DNA of 64,000 bases, taken from contig JASANE010027982.1 in assembly GCA_030248225.1 (NCBI GenBank), forward strand, positions 1 to 64,000. The letters run 5' to 3'. Within the stretch, counting starts at the first letter, position 1. Every line of letters begins with the position of its first letter. The notes under the pieces are model-generated. The model did no database searches. It was given only the letters and a program-made list of their open reading frames with translations, and had not been told where the DNA came from. The DNA comes from Trileptium ribeirensis (taxonomy: Eukaryota; Nematoda; Enoplea; Enoplida; Thoracostomopsidae). Of the stretch, positions 20,226 through 33,714 are shown in pieces. The translations under genes were made by a program, and so were the position numbers.

Positions 20226-23200
20226 AAAATAAAATATATTCTTTATCATAAATTACGGTAATAATACGAACTGTTTTCAATATATAAATTAAAACAACAT
20301 AACTTTTAACTCCTAATGGCTACACAAATTTTGAAATTGACGTGGATTTTTCATGACTTTGTCAGCTGTTGTTATTATCAGTATATTCGGCTATATAGCG
20401 TCGAACTACCTAAGCTACTATTTATAAAAAACCTGAAAACCTTCAATTTGTAACTTTTACGACTTCAGGATGACCCGTTTTGGAAATTTAGCGGAATCAG
20501 TGATTGAAACTCTTAATTGCTATACAATGCCTTAATCACTTTGAGCTAGTAGCCAAGTTCTGTCACAACTGATGCCAACGTACTTCGGGGAAAACACAAA
20601 TCTTCAAGCCTCAAATTTATAGGAAAATAGATAATTAGCGAATGCTTTCGATTCCAGTAATTTCTTTACATCAGTACATTTTGGAAGTTCATGAAAAATA
20701 ATATAATGAATGCGACGATTACGTGATAACTCAAGTCGCACAGGGTTTAAAAATGTGTTTAGACGCTCTCATGTCATATCCATATTGCAGTTAAAAATTT
20801 TGCCCCTGGGACCGCTCCGGTTAAACTCGCCCGGCAGGCCGTACGGGGCGTACCAAACCCTGATTGCAAACGGGATGAGCCGAAATTTTACAGCTTCAGG
20901 CGGGCCGGGATCAACTTCGATTTCTAAAAACTCAGGTTGGAACGAAAAATATCGGCTCGTTCGCACCTGTTAGTGACAGATCGAATGGTTCGAACATCAA
21001 CATTGTTTTATATAAAAACCATAAAAGTGCTTATGTGTTGAGGTCTTTTGATATAGCCCATCACGCAATCATTCGATACAACACAGGCGGCCCTTGATCG
21101 TCCAGTGCGAAAATCAGAACATCAAATTATGCAATGAAAGTGTGTGATGCACGTTTTGTGGTATTTTCTACCACAATACTCTATAGTAAATCAATAAGAT
21201 TCATCATGCATGTCGAAGCAAGGGTTCGGATAGGTTACCTCCGAGGCCCTGACTGCGCTGAGGGTACCACCCTACGCTCTTGAGGCTCTGCACCTCCCCC
21301 CCGCCCCGCCATTAGGGGCACATTGGCAAAAATTTGACAAAACTGGGATGGCATTTGGCAAAAATGTGGGTACCAAACCTCGGAGCGTTAGTATGTATGA
21401 TCTTTATCATTAAAAATAAGCTTAATAAGAAAAATTTAGATGACAAAACTTGACATTGCATAGCAGCTCAAACTTAGGCATCGAAATTAGGCATTCTGCG
21501 TTTTGTGTTTAATATTATTTGGAATAGTTAATATGAGACGTATTTTACATAGCTTAAACGTAACTTGAATTTGGTGTTTTGCTGGTATGGTATATACCAA
21601 TTTGAGTGCACAGATCGATAACATTGGCTTCGTTTTAACAAATTTTCGTGGTCATCATTTCACATTTATTTTTTATATCGCTTGTATCCTATATCTCCAG
21701 CGACAGGGTACTCGATCACAAACGAAATTGATTTCCAGTGAGTCAGGCCGACTCCGATTTTCTGGGAAGCACCGGGCTTAGGTCGATTCCGTTGGAGCCT
21801 AAAGAGAATATCCTAAATTTTTTGGCCGGTTCTCATCCTCAACACATGTTGCTTATTAATACGCCCTATTTTATTATAGCGTCGTGTGTGGATAACGTGA
21901 ATACAGTTGCACATTTTTTAATCTTCTGAAGCAAACATTAAACTAACAAACTGAGTCGAGTGGAAAAAAAATTTAAAAGCGCAGTGTATACAGTGACTCT
22001 GATTGAGAGTAGATAAATGACAAATTTTACAATTTTAGTACAAATATTATATTGTAGGAGATAGCATAAACAATATATGTTTTCTAGTCCACAAATCCGT
22101 ACACTTAAATGCAGAGCGAGCGATTTTATGTTTGCACGATTTAAGTGCCTTGGAAATTTCAAAAACAGATGCAATTAGAACTTATACTGCAACACGTGAC
22201 GATAGAAAAGATCTCTCTGTAACCATTGTGTATAACAGTAACTAAATCCATGGTTTGATTAATCAAGAGCCAGGGACGCCGTGTTGGGTTATGCTGACTA
22301 ATTTTTGCGGTAACCGACGTATTGCTTATTTTTGGTAACTTAACAATGTTTTACAACTGCGAGTAAATGGCTAATAGCCAGTTTTTTATTTAATTTGATT
22401 AATATATTTTAGGGTAATTTAATAAATTCAATTTATGTAAATTTGGCAAAAATACAGGAGAAATTGGGAAAAATTTATTACAAATGGAAAAATTTTGAGT
22501 ATCTAAAAATTACAACATTAGTATCCACGAGGACCCCCCAGAGACGTGCTAGCTCTTAGCCGATACAACTTCGACACGTGTGAACTATAACTCTACAATC
22601 CGGACATTTTTAATTAACGAAAATCGAGCTCAAACCTAAATCTGAAACTCGTTAGTTTTAAAGATACAGATCGGGTATTGCCCAACTGAAATGAGGCCGT
22701 AAAAAGAGTCCCCAGTCATTAACGACCAGGCGCAGCAAGAGGCGGAGCTCCCCTGTGCTTTTCGGCCAAAGTAGGGCCGTCTCAAGGCGTCCTCTGAGAT
22801 TTTCCTAAGCTAATGCCTCCTCACTTTTAAAAGTGCTGCCCCACATCTACTTAGAATTTAGTTAATAACAAATTTAGTCGCCACCAAGCCTAGCCAGAGC
22901 GGGGCGGCCGTGCCCCCATTGCGCCAAATTTCTTCAGTTCATCGATTGAAAAAACGGATTGCCCATTGTGTACAGAGTAGACCCCGGGGGAGTCTCACAT
23001 AGAGGAGGCTTCTCGCATTTTTGAATATTCAGAGTCACTTGAAGCAGATTTGTGCTTGAATTTGTTTCCAAAAAAACGCACCGACAGTTCTTGAAATGTT
23101 TGACATATAGAGACACGTCTTTTTTATGTTGCCTCACCAGATGTTTTTTTGGCAATAAAGTGTGCTTCGTTTCTCTTCTCTTTTCAATCAGAAAATAAAA

Positions 23201-23243
23201 TTATTGTGAAAATACATAAACACAACGCTTAGTCAATATAGCA
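20226..23243. other. Gene-poor stretch with GC-rich islets
   Basis: No gene is supported. GC-rich islets at about 20800-20960 and 21225-21320 interrupt AT-rich DNA; the second belongs to repeat family D. A gcaaaaat-rich stretch at 22440-22560 is of the same type. Confidence 0.4.
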
Positions 23244-23351
23244 ATGATGCTTCAAAGAGCAAAAGTTCAAGAATGGGAAACGTGTAACAAATACGAAATG
23301 GGTCGTTCGTTGAGTGTCTTAGTGGCCGTCAGTGGAGGAGGCGTTCCGCAA
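23244..23351 (+). CDS. Possible coding exon, unknown protein
   Basis: It follows ..TCAATATAG|CA and ends at GCAAG|GTATTA. It encodes MMLQRAKVQEWETCNKYEMG then RSLSVLVAVSGGGVPQ. Composition and junctions look like an exon, but neighbouring exons were not found and I do not recognise the protein. Confidence 0.35.
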
Positions 23352-23879
23352 GGTATTAAAATTTTCAACAGTTTTGGCAAAATGTTCCAAATATTTTGTT
23401 GTTATGTATTCTTTAATAAAACTGAAAATAAACAGACACTTCTTTAAAAACAATTTTTAATAACAAAAACTAGAGGTATTTGGCCAAATTATTGTGGTAG
23501 CCGAGGGTTTTGAAAGCGACACTACTTTTTTATGTACCTGTTAAATTTTAGATTAAACAGAGTGGGAAACTGTAAATTCTTTACACAACATACAAATTTA
23601 TTCTATTCCTATGGTACATACGAGACTGTACATTTACTGCAGTATTCTGCTTCTGAAACGCGTTCATACGAATCGAGAATGAGAATTCACTAAGCGTCGT
23701 CTGCACAGCATGCTTACTAGCGTTCGCAGAACATTGCCACACATGATTATAATAAAGTAGAAAATTCACATAAGGAAATGAATAACGTAAGGGCAGAAAG
23801 GGGGGTGAAACCTCGCCTCTTACCTGCCTATATATATCTGTAGTAATTTAAAAGATGTTATATCAACCTGATTGAGTAA

Positions 23880-26870
23880 TACTGAAAAAAATTCCTACAT
23901 TTGGATTTTGCTGGGCAGATCGTAATATATATTTATAAATCAGTATTTACTAGGACAAACATAACAAGATATGGGACAGTACCACCATATATCAACTATA
24001 ATTTTCTATCGTATTTTAAATTATTTGCAAACTCTGTGTTACGTAGTAGTGTTTTAAACGCTTTTGAACTCAAAGCCGTAACTAAAGGTATTCCGTCTAT
24101 TGTCGATGGTAATGCATTCCAATATTTTATTACCCGCATTGGAAATATATGGTGCAATACGTTGGTTCTGAACGCAGATTTATATATTCTGCAACTGTGG
24201 CCACGGGTTTGCGTTTCGGTAATAGGGGATAGTTTTGAAAATGAATCGTATTCATTCTTCATAAATTTGAAAATTGCAATAAGGTCGAAATGTAGTATCC
24301 TTAGCTCAAGTGGTTCTAGACCAAGAAATATTAGTCTTTCACGGTACTGCCTTGGAGTCAGTGCGCAACGATCATACAGACGCCTTGTGTAGTAGCGTTG
24401 GACGCGCTCTATGATATCGATATCTCCTGAATACACAGGTCACCAAACGGGAGACACGTATTCCAGTATTGGCCGAACATATGCAACATATGCACTACGA
24501 AGTACTTCAATATCAGAAGTTAAGAAACAGCGGAAAAGTATATTAGATATTCGGTATGCTTTGCTCACTATATCTCTGCAATGATGCTTGAGTTTTAAGT
24601 CTTTAGTGATGGATACTCCGACATCGCGACAGATTTCGTTGTGTGGTATAGTGTTTCCGATAGGGTGTATGAGAAATGTTTTTACGCGCTATGTGCAAAA
24701 TTTGACATTTTGAAACCGAGATCGTAAGTTGCCATTTTTCAGACCACTCCGAAATTCGGTTTAGTGCATTTTGCATATTAGTTTTAGCAATTTGGCTATT
24801 TTCTTCTGGGATCGTTATGTATAATTTAACATCGTCGGCAAACAACTTTATGTTAACGTTAGAGCATATTTTAACATAATCAATTAAATCATTAATATAT
24901 AACGTGAATAATGTTGGTCCAAGGACACTGTCTTGCGGAACACAAGATACGATGGATTTATAGCTGGAATAGCTGTTGTTCATTTTAATCAGAAACTTCC
25001 TGTTTGATAAAAATCTATTTAACCAAGCCAGACATTTGCTAGATGTTCCAAGACACGATAGCTTATACACGAGTTTCGTATGGGAAACGGTGTCGAACGC
25101 CTTCAAAATATCGATATAAGCTACGTCTACTGACAGATTTTTGTCTATATCGTTTGCCCAGTCCCAGACACTCTCGATTAATTGAGTGCTAGTGGACCGT
25201 TTAGCGATAAATCCATGTTGATTTTGAGATAAAATATTTGATGTTTTGATGTGATCGAGCAAGCACTTATTAATGATCCGTTCCATGATTTTGCAGTAGT
25301 TTGAGACCAACGACACCGGTCGGTAATTTAATGGGTCCGTGGGGTCTCCTTTTTTATATATTCCGATCACATCTCCGCATCGCCACATATCGGGTACGCA
25401 ACCAGTGATAAAGGACTGCTCGAAAATGTGTACGAGAGGGATACTGATTGCGTCTTTCACTTCGCGCAAAGAGAACTGCGTGAAGGTATCTGGTGCATGG
25501 CTATTTTTAGGCCTTAACTCTGTTACACATAACTGAACATCGCAAGGCGTAAACGGCACTCATATCAACTGATGAGTGATGTTATTTGTAAACGTTGGAA
25601 AAGTGTTGTCGGAGATTGAATAGATGCCTTGAAAGGCGTTGGCTAGGATTTCCGATCAAGTTGGACCGTCCGTAGCAATTTTTCCACTTGGCAATTTCAG
25701 TGCATTTATGCCAGTCGCTATTGAGCCGCGCGTTTTTACGTAACTGTACAGAGCATTTGGATTTCCAGAATCTAAGATATCTTTTTCTTCCCTTACTCTT
25801 AGTTTCCTAACGGCTTAGCTGTAATTCTTGGCAGCTCTTCTGTACTCTGACATGTCTCCTGAGTGTTTACCTAATTTCCACAGCACTAATTTACTACGGC
25901 TAACTTTCTTGATATAATTCGGGCAAGTTTTGTTTTTCCAGCACGGTATGACTCGTTTGGGTATATATAAATCACAAGCGTATAACATTATATTGTCAAA
26001 TATGAAACATTTATAATTTACATTAATGACAGAGTGTAATAATGAATCCCAATCAATTGAAATAAGAAGGTCGTTGAGAGTTTTAAAGTTCGCATTTTTT
26101 AAGTCAAAAGTTGTTTTGAGCGGAATTTGATTGGATTTGCGGTAGTGACTATCATGAAATCAACAGAGAAATGATCTGAATTTACGAAATTCTCGCAACA
26201 TTCGACGAGCGCCACGTGCTGCGGGGAGTTCGTAAGAAGTAGATAAAGTGTCTTTGTTCATCGTGTAGGGAAATTTACCAACTGAGTGAGACTAGATTCG
26301 AGAACCATATTATAAAATATTCGTATTCTGGTGCTACAGGTACTATATTTCTACACCAATCAATGTCGGGCAGGTTAAAGTCTCCCATTACAACGACGTG
26401 CCATGAAACATTGCACGCATGAGATATGAATGAGTATAGCAAAGCATTATGTTCGGAAGTGCTGTTGGGTGGGCGGTATATGCACACGACTCGAGTTTTC
26501 ACGGATAGAAATGTGTCCACTGCTATGCCTTCTACAACACGAAATTGTTCGGAGAAATTTAACACCGGAGCACACTTGATATACTTGAAAACAAAGATTA
26601 CAACTCCGCCTCCGCGTAAAGCTCTGTCCTTTCTAAACACACTGTACTCTGAACAAGAAAGCAAGCCGTCTGGGATGCCATCATGTAAACAAGTTTCAGA
26701 AACTGCAATTACTGAGTGAGATCGCGATGCAAGCATAACGTCCAGATCTGAAAGCTTGTTGCAAAGGCTTCGTGCATTGAAGTATAATATACATTTTGTC
26801 AGCTTTGGAATTGGTGGATTTGGTACTGTCCCGATTAAAAGTTCACCTGGACCGTAATCTTACAATTAAC
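23880..26870 (-). mobile_element. CR1-like LINE, ORF2 (endonuclease and reverse transcriptase)
   Basis: Nearly complete on the minus strand. The endonuclease runs from FNARSLCNKLSDLDVMLA (about 26790) through VVVMGDFNLPDIDW (about 26360) to SDHFSVDF (about 26170). A linker with a few stops follows. The RT (25559-24700) has NYRPVSLVSNYCKIMERII, VDVAYIDILKAFDTVSH, VPQDSVLGPTLF and the catalytic LFADDVKLY. The C-terminal region includes YVRPILEYVSPVW, a TGA, then a 146-codon frame ending at 23996. In the RT, the usual Gly of VPQGSVLGP is Asp. The few frameshifts and stops show a relatively young but inactive copy. It is of the CR1/Jockey type and has no RNase H. Confidence 0.9.
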
Positions 26871-26911
26871 ATCAATAAAATCATAGTTTATGTTATTATG
26901 TCTGCCACCTA

Positions 26912-27463
26912 CTAGCCGACCGGCATCGTTTCTTTTACAGTTTTTAAAGGCAACCATTTTTTCTTTGCCAACCGCGTAGTGAGTGGTGTTTGCTCTTTCA
27001 GTTCCCTGTCTGTCGTTGACCTGCGGATAAATATTTTGTCCAACCCGTCGTAGTCCTTAAGTTTTCGTGCGTTCTGTAGGATTGATCGAGCAACTGTCGA
27101 GAAGGATAGTCGTACCTTCAAGAGTCGGGGTCCGTGAATTGTTGTTCGATTGCTGGACGATTGATCGTAAACGCCAAGCCGAAAAACTTCCTTAATCTGG
27201 ACGGATGGATCAAGGTTTATGCAGATGTTGCTAGCGTCTGCCATGTCATGTCCTCTTTCTGGTAGACCTTTAATAACGATGCATCTGCGACGTCTAGCAT
27301 CTTCGTAACCAGATGGCTGCGCGGAGTGGACAATATTCCCGCCAGACCTAACGTTTTGTTGAACAATTTGAGCCCCCGTTTGTGGGTCCGCGGATGCGCC
27401 GCTAGTTTCGTTCGCTGACGATTCTGAAGATAACGATGATTGATACGATTCTATTATAAGCAT
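26912..27463 (-). mobile_element. CR1-like LINE, ORF1
   Basis: A 183-codon open frame upstream of ORF2 on the same strand. It contains RRRCIVIKGLPERG, LKVRLSFSTVARSILQNAR and KIFIRRSTTDRELKEQ, the style of ORF1 nucleic-acid-binding proteins of CR1-like LINEs. The ATG at 27463 overlaps the TTA target site of the MITE inserted at 27466, so the original leader lies beyond 27947. Confidence 0.75.
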
Positions 27464-27465
27464 TA

Positions 27466-27944
27466 TGCTTTAATAAAGTTAAATTGACCCCACCAACCAT
27501 CCTATTTTGTAATAATACATAAAAATTGTCACGGAATCATTTTTGGTCAATTGAAATTGAGCGCAAACTGTTCGTCAACACACTGCTCGCGATTGAAATC
27601 TAGCCGTTTTTTGTTCGAGAAAATTAAAGTAAAATTACCCAAATTTTTGAGAACGAAAAATTGTCGAATGTTAGTTAAACCAGTTTAGTTAAACCGGTTT
27701 TATTCGCGAAGACCAAGAGCTTAACTAATGTTTATGCATTAGGGAACCTAATTTCTGCAAATTGAAAACGCCGAAATTCTGTTCGAACATAAGGTATAAT
27801 TTCTTGTACTTGGATTTGATTTTGCCAATTTTCAGGTAGGGAAACTCCGAATGAACCATTTTTTGCGTAATGATGGTTTATGATTCGATATCGGTAATTA
27901 CAAAATAGGATGGTCGTTTGGGTGACCTCAAGTTTACTCACGCA
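27466..27944. mobile_element. MITE family A, copy 2, inserted at the CR1 ORF1 start
   Basis: 479 bp with flanking TTA (27463-27465, 27945-27947) and inner ends CCACCAACCATCCTATTTTG / CAAAATAGGATGG. It sits directly before the LINE ORF1 ATG, so it is younger than the LINE. Confidence 0.85.
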
Positions 27945-28550
27945 TTATACGAAATCAGTAGTCGCGTTTGGAATACTTCTGTTTATAGTACGTGTTGCAC
28001 AGGATTACTACAAGAATAAGTAAAATTTAAATAAAAGATAAAATTCAATTCAAAATATATACAAGAGCAAACGAAGTGGTGCAACCACAGAACAAACATA
28101 GCCCAGAAATTTGCTCACTTTTCCAAATAACACTTGAAATGTATTTTTAAAATTTACAATTTTATAACTTTTCACACTTGTCTACTTTCAAACGAGACAA
28201 TATGTTGCTTGCACAATAATTTATACTAACACTGAATTTTACAATGTTGCGTTAGAGTTTTGTAAACATACGTGAACGTCAATTGAAAGGCAAAGATGAT
28301 TCATAAATTATTGACAATGGCCGACCGTGTATTTTCGAGTTCAAACGTTAAATATTTCGTGCAATGCACGTAAAACACGAAACATTTGAACTAACAACTA
28401 TCGATAGGGGGAGTAGGGAAGGTACCCGTAAGGGTCGGACCCCTAACATATTCGCCTTTGGCGCGCAAAATTTTTTAGCAAAAATTGGTTAAAATCGGCA
28501 TAAATTTGTACAAATTTCGGCGGGGTAGATATACCCGTACTCCCTGAAGA

Positions 28551-28940
28551 CCTCCGGTCCGAAAACTTCCTCCGCCGACAGTCTATCCCGTAACGACGAC
28601 GGACCTTCGACACTAGAATATATGCTCTTCTCCTTAAGAAACATTGTTCTTCATTAAACCTTTCATGCCCATCGATGCAACCTCCGGTCCGAAAACTTCC
28701 TCCGCCAACAGTCTATCCCCTAACGACGACGGACCTTCGACCCTAGAATATATGCTCTTCTCCTTAAGAAACATTGTTCTTTATTAAACCTTTCATGCCC
28801 ATCGATGCAACCTCCGGTCCGAAAACTTCCTCCGCCAACAGTCTATCCCCTAACGACGACGGACCTTCGACCCTAGAATATATGCTCTTCTCCTTAAGAA
28901 ACATTGTTCTTCATTAAACCTTTCATGCCCATCGATGCAC
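28551..28940. repeat. Tandem repeat, three 130-bp units
   Basis: Three nearly identical units start at 28551, 28681 and 28811 with cctccggtccgaaaacttcc and end with cccatcgatgca. Only a few substitutions separate them, so the array is recent. Confidence 0.95.
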
Positions 28941-29100
28941 ATTATCACCAGCGCCGCGATGCGAAGAGCTTCATTGGGTGCGTGTGGCGTGTGAGGTTTG
29001 TTCGTACGTGTTTATTTGCTCGATTTCTTAAGGATGGTCTAGTAGCTAAGTAAATTCTATATTGTAGCACTTGAACAACATACAATCCCGTAAATATCAA

Positions 29101-30224
29101 TTTTACAATTTTATGCATGTATCTGCGATCTATATATCCAATTATCAGCGCAGGCCATTCATTTTTGCTCGGATTTTTACAAATTACAATGCTTTTTAAC
29201 AATTTTATGCATGTATCTGCGATCCATATATATCCAATTGTCAGCGCAGGCCATTCATTTTTGCTCGGATTTTTACAAATTACAATGCTTTTTAACAATT
29301 TTATGCATTTATGTGCCATCTATATATATCCAATTGTCAGCGCAGGCCACTGATTTTTGCTCGGATTTTTACAAATTACAATGTTTTTTACAATTTTATG
29401 CATGTACCTGCGATCCATATATATCCAATTGTCAGCGCAGGCCATTCATTTTTGCTCGGATTTTTACAAATTACAATGCTTTTTAACAATTTTATGCATT
29501 TATGTGCGTTTTATATATCCAATTGTCAGCGCAGGCCATTGATTTTTGCTCGGATTTTTACAAATTACAATGCTTTTTAACAATTTTATGCATTTATGTG
29601 CGATCTATATATATCCAATTGTCAGCGCAGGCCATTGATTTTTGCTCGGATTTTTACAAATTACAATGTTTCTTTACAATTTTGTGCATGTATCTGCGAT
29701 CCATATCCAATTGTCAGCCCAGACCATTGATTTTTGCTCGGATTTTTACAAATTACAATGTTTCTTTACAATTTTATGCATGTATCTGCGATCCATATAT
29801 ATCCAATTGTCAGCGCAGGCCATTCATTTTTGCTCGGATTTTTACAAATTACAATGCTTTTTAACAATTTTATGCATTTATGTGCGATCTATATATATCC
29901 AATTGTCAGCGCAGGCCATTGATTTTTGCTCGGATTTTTACAAATTACAATGTTTTTTTACAATTTTACGCATGTACCTGCGATCCATATATATCCAATT
30001 GTCAGCGCAGGCCATTCATTTTTGCTCGGATTTTTACAAATTAAAATGCTTTTTAACAATTTTATGCATTTATCTGCGTTTTATATATCCAATTGTCAGC
30101 GCAGGCCATTGATTTTTGCTCGGATTTTTACAAATTACAATGTTTCTTTACAATTTTATGCATGTATCTGCGATCCATATCCAATTGTCAGCGCAGGCCA
30201 TTCATTTTTGCTCGGACTTTAAAA
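29101..30224. repeat. Tandem repeat, twelve units of 92-96 bp with higher-order structure
   Basis: The core tcagcgcaggcca starts at 29145, 29241, 29337, 29432, 29526, 29622, 29714, 29810, 29906, 30002, 30096 and 30188. Units alternate between variants (gtatctgcgatcc with cattcat; ttatgtgcgatct or gcgtttt with cattgat). Variants at 29241-29526 recur at 29810-30096, offset by 569-570 bp, which shows a multi-unit duplication. All open frames over it, in several frames, come from the repeat and are not genes. Confidence 0.95.
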
Positions 30225-30239
30225 ATACTATTTTTTTTC

Positions 30240-33200
30240 AAATTTTAAAACACCAATAAATTGCTATGTTCATCAAGCTGTAATCATACCAACCTGTTTT
30301 TCTAATTACAGGAATCGCTAAATACCTAAGCTTCATGTTGACTATCTTTGTTGTTTTATATATCGAAGACCCGAAGCCTCTGATTATGTCAAAACCCTGA
30401 AATTCAAATAAATACAACTAGAGGCAAAATGTAGGTTTATCTATCGATCAAAATTGTCTATTGCTTTATTCCGAACACTTGAGTCGTTTATACATAATAG
30501 CTGTGTGTGTAATGCATCATTAACCTTAAGATGTGCGCGGTAGGGCCGGATCTTGTCACAACCTGCAACGATTCTGAAGTCAAGTTTGTTAGCCACTATG
30601 ACATTTTTGGGCCGAACCATGCCCTAGAAATATATTAGCTAATAGTAAACCTCGGCTGAAAAACTGTCACAAGAGCCGGAATCGGCTCTAAAAGGCAGAA
30701 ATATATGACGGCATTGGAAAATCATTAAAAATGGAAATTGGTGATACAAATTGTTGTATAGTCGTAAAACAGTCTTTCAGATGGAGTAGTACAGTTTTCA
30801 CTTTAGAAAGAGTGCTTTTAGATATCTACTGTGTTGGCTTTTCGAAGGCGCGTAAATAAGCATTTTAAAAATAGTGACATTTACCAACTTATTTTACCTG
30901 TATTTTTGTGAGATACATTAAGTACTTGTCTTTTTGGGGTCAAATGCTAATTATTTACTCAGAAGAACAATCTGCTAAACTAAACGTGATAAACATTTTT
31001 TCAGCAGCACGCCGCGACTATAAAACACCGATACATGGCCGTTCTCGGCTGGTACAAACGTACTAGTATAGCTTAGCTAAATATTTTATGAATAAAGGGC
31101 CGGATTTGGCTGTACGTTTTGTCAGGCGTCAGAATTGGCTCTGTGACAGAATTCGGCCCTAGGTGTACACATCTTAAAATAATTACCTATTATTTAATAT
31201 AGCCTGCAAACCTTGTAAGTCTTGTAGTCCAACTTTCGAGCATAGCATATAAACCGGATGTCAATATGTTTCCTGTCAGACGAATCCCAAATTTTTACAA
31301 TAACGTCAATTTTGCATATTGTACTGATTTTAACATTTGGATTTATAGATTACTTCCGAAGGAGACCGCAAAACCTCTTCAACCACAGTTGCCGTATGCT
31401 GAACCCAAAGCCACGGCATCAAACTGTCAAAATTTTTAAGTACTACGTGCACGGCTGGTATACTTAGAAGAACCTAATCGATGAAAATCAATCTATTACA
31501 TTTCTAACGGACTTCGCCTAGTTTCGCCAGGCAAATCAAAACACTTGACGAAGCTTAGAAGTGCTGTAATTGTTGGAAACGGATATTATTTGCTGCTAAA
31601 ACTGCTTATGCGACCACCAATTTTACAGAGACAAATAGGAACAGGATCAGTTGTTGTATAAATTTACCAAAGTCGGCAATCGAAACTGTAATTGAAAAAA
31701 TAGGCGTTTAAATGTATCGAAATGATCATTTAATTGAACAAGCCGGCTCTAGATTTAACATTGTTTGCGCAATTCACGAACACTGAAGTTCGCTGCAGAA
31801 TATAAAGTTTTACCTAAAAATTATATTTAACAAGTTGAAATGAGATTCCTAACCCCACCTTTTCGAGAGACTGCAGCTTTATAGGGCAATTTACATTATA
31901 ATAAAATAATTTAATATTTTCAAGTAGTCTCGACGGTAGATGGGATCTCATCACTCGTGGTGCTTAGTATATAATTTTATTTTAATAGTGGCACCGATAA
32001 ACATCTTTATTTTCTATTTGCATTCATTCTGAAGTAAAGGAAAATGATTTATTTTATCACAAGAAGGACCCTATTTTCAACAAAATATATATTTGATTGG
32101 TGCCTTGTCAGCTATTTTTGTATGCATAGTAGTACCCATTCAAATTAACCACGTGTCTAATATTTCATACTTTGTAGATAGAATTCAGTAAGACACGAAA
32201 TAAATGCTGTATATACCTAAGAGTAGAATTGCTTTTATCAAGGATTTGCCTCTGGTAGGGATTGGCCTCAGCGTATGGCCCTTTGTATCAAAATGGCTGA
32301 CGGAAAATCTGACGTTTTCTGGTCGCCCAACTAAGTATATACTATACATCTTAGAACTGCTATTTCACAGACAAATTGTGCATGATGGAAGAGAACAATT
32401 TCTGCTAGCAAATCACAGTAAATAAAACTTTTTCTCTAAAATTAAAAAAACAACTGCGTAAAACCGATTCCATGTGACAGCATTTTACATATTCACGACA
32501 ATCCCGCAAGTACCACGAAAATTATAGACCAAAATGTAAGCAACAAAATTCAGACAAATAAAAACTCCAGATGAATTCAAAAAATATTAATCCAATTATG
32601 AAAATTTAACGGGCAATCATCAAAAGTAAACTAGGAACGTTTTTGTCAGTTCATATTATTGTTGTTATTAAACATTTGACTCATTTTAAAAAAAAATATA
32701 TTTCTATGCATTTTTTCTGGAAACATTCATCGTGTTACCACTGCAGTTCAACAACTATTTGAAGTATCTATACGCAATTTTTTAGGGAAACAATGATAAT
32801 TGTACAGTGTGCAGTTCTTTAAATTTCACAATTATTGGTTTAGCCCACATACCATTTTACCAAACTCGAACGCAAATGAACATCGATATTGCGTTTACAG
32901 GGTTATGATATAGATTGCTACTGAATCAATCATAAACCCACGTTATACTGTTTTCAGAACGTAGTAGTATGACTCGTAAGCTGTATTTTTAGATAAATAT
33001 ATAATGAGCTGAATAGAAAAACTGGATATATATTGTAACACAGAAAACAATTTTCAAGGACGCAGTGTGAGGACTAAAACAACATATAAAAATACATATA
33101 GGATATAGGAAATGCTGCGAAATTGAGGCAACACGTACGATGCAACACTGTATATATAGTTTTATCCAGTAGATAAAATAAAGAACGGTCTTCTTAACTT

Positions 33201-33710
33201 GTGGTACCAAAATTTCCTAAGTGTAACATAACCGAATGTGTGCCATAAGCAATTTTGTGATCCGCCGGCCCGAAATTTGTCTATGGTAAAAGTACAGCAA
33301 TAATTGTAGTACTAATCAACTGAGTTTGACGAAGGCGGTTCCGAAGATGTCCAAAAGGACTATTTGTGAGCAAACTTAAAGTGCGCCGGGTACCATCGAC
33401 TTCTGCTATTAGCGATTGTTGATTGCTTATTCAATGTACCAACTATCCGTCGACATATAAGAGATCATAAAATTTGGTGTTTTAGGTAAAGCTTCGAAAA
33501 CATTAAGAAACAAAATTTGGCCTATTAACGATTAGTCCTAAAACATTACGTATATATTTAACCGGCTATGACTGTTTGACATTTATAAAAAACGGAAAAT
33601 TTTATATTTTCTTATGGAACAAAGATACTTATTTTAGTGTTTTAAATTTATACACCATATGTGATATTTAAACGTATTATTACTAATTTATTAAACGGGG
33701 CGAGCGAACA
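30240..33710. other. No gene recognised
   Basis: AT-rich DNA. Short open frames at 31258 and 32204 lack domains or convincing splice context. A decayed family A MITE end (gagcaaacttaaagtgcgcc) is at about 33366. Confidence 0.4.
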
Positions 33711-33714
33711 GAGC

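Noticed and set aside
22934..23155. 73-codon minus frame with Cys and His residues, considered as a zinc finger
   Set aside because: Spacing does not fit a C2H2 finger and no neighbouring exon supports it.
29117..30222. Several overlapping open frames of 60-156 codons rich in CFLTILC and QLSAQA
   Set aside because: They are the tandem 96-bp unit read in different frames; a unit length divisible by three keeps frames open by chance.
28551..30224. Possible CRISPR array
   Set aside because: Units are contiguous repeats without unique spacers and the genome is animal.
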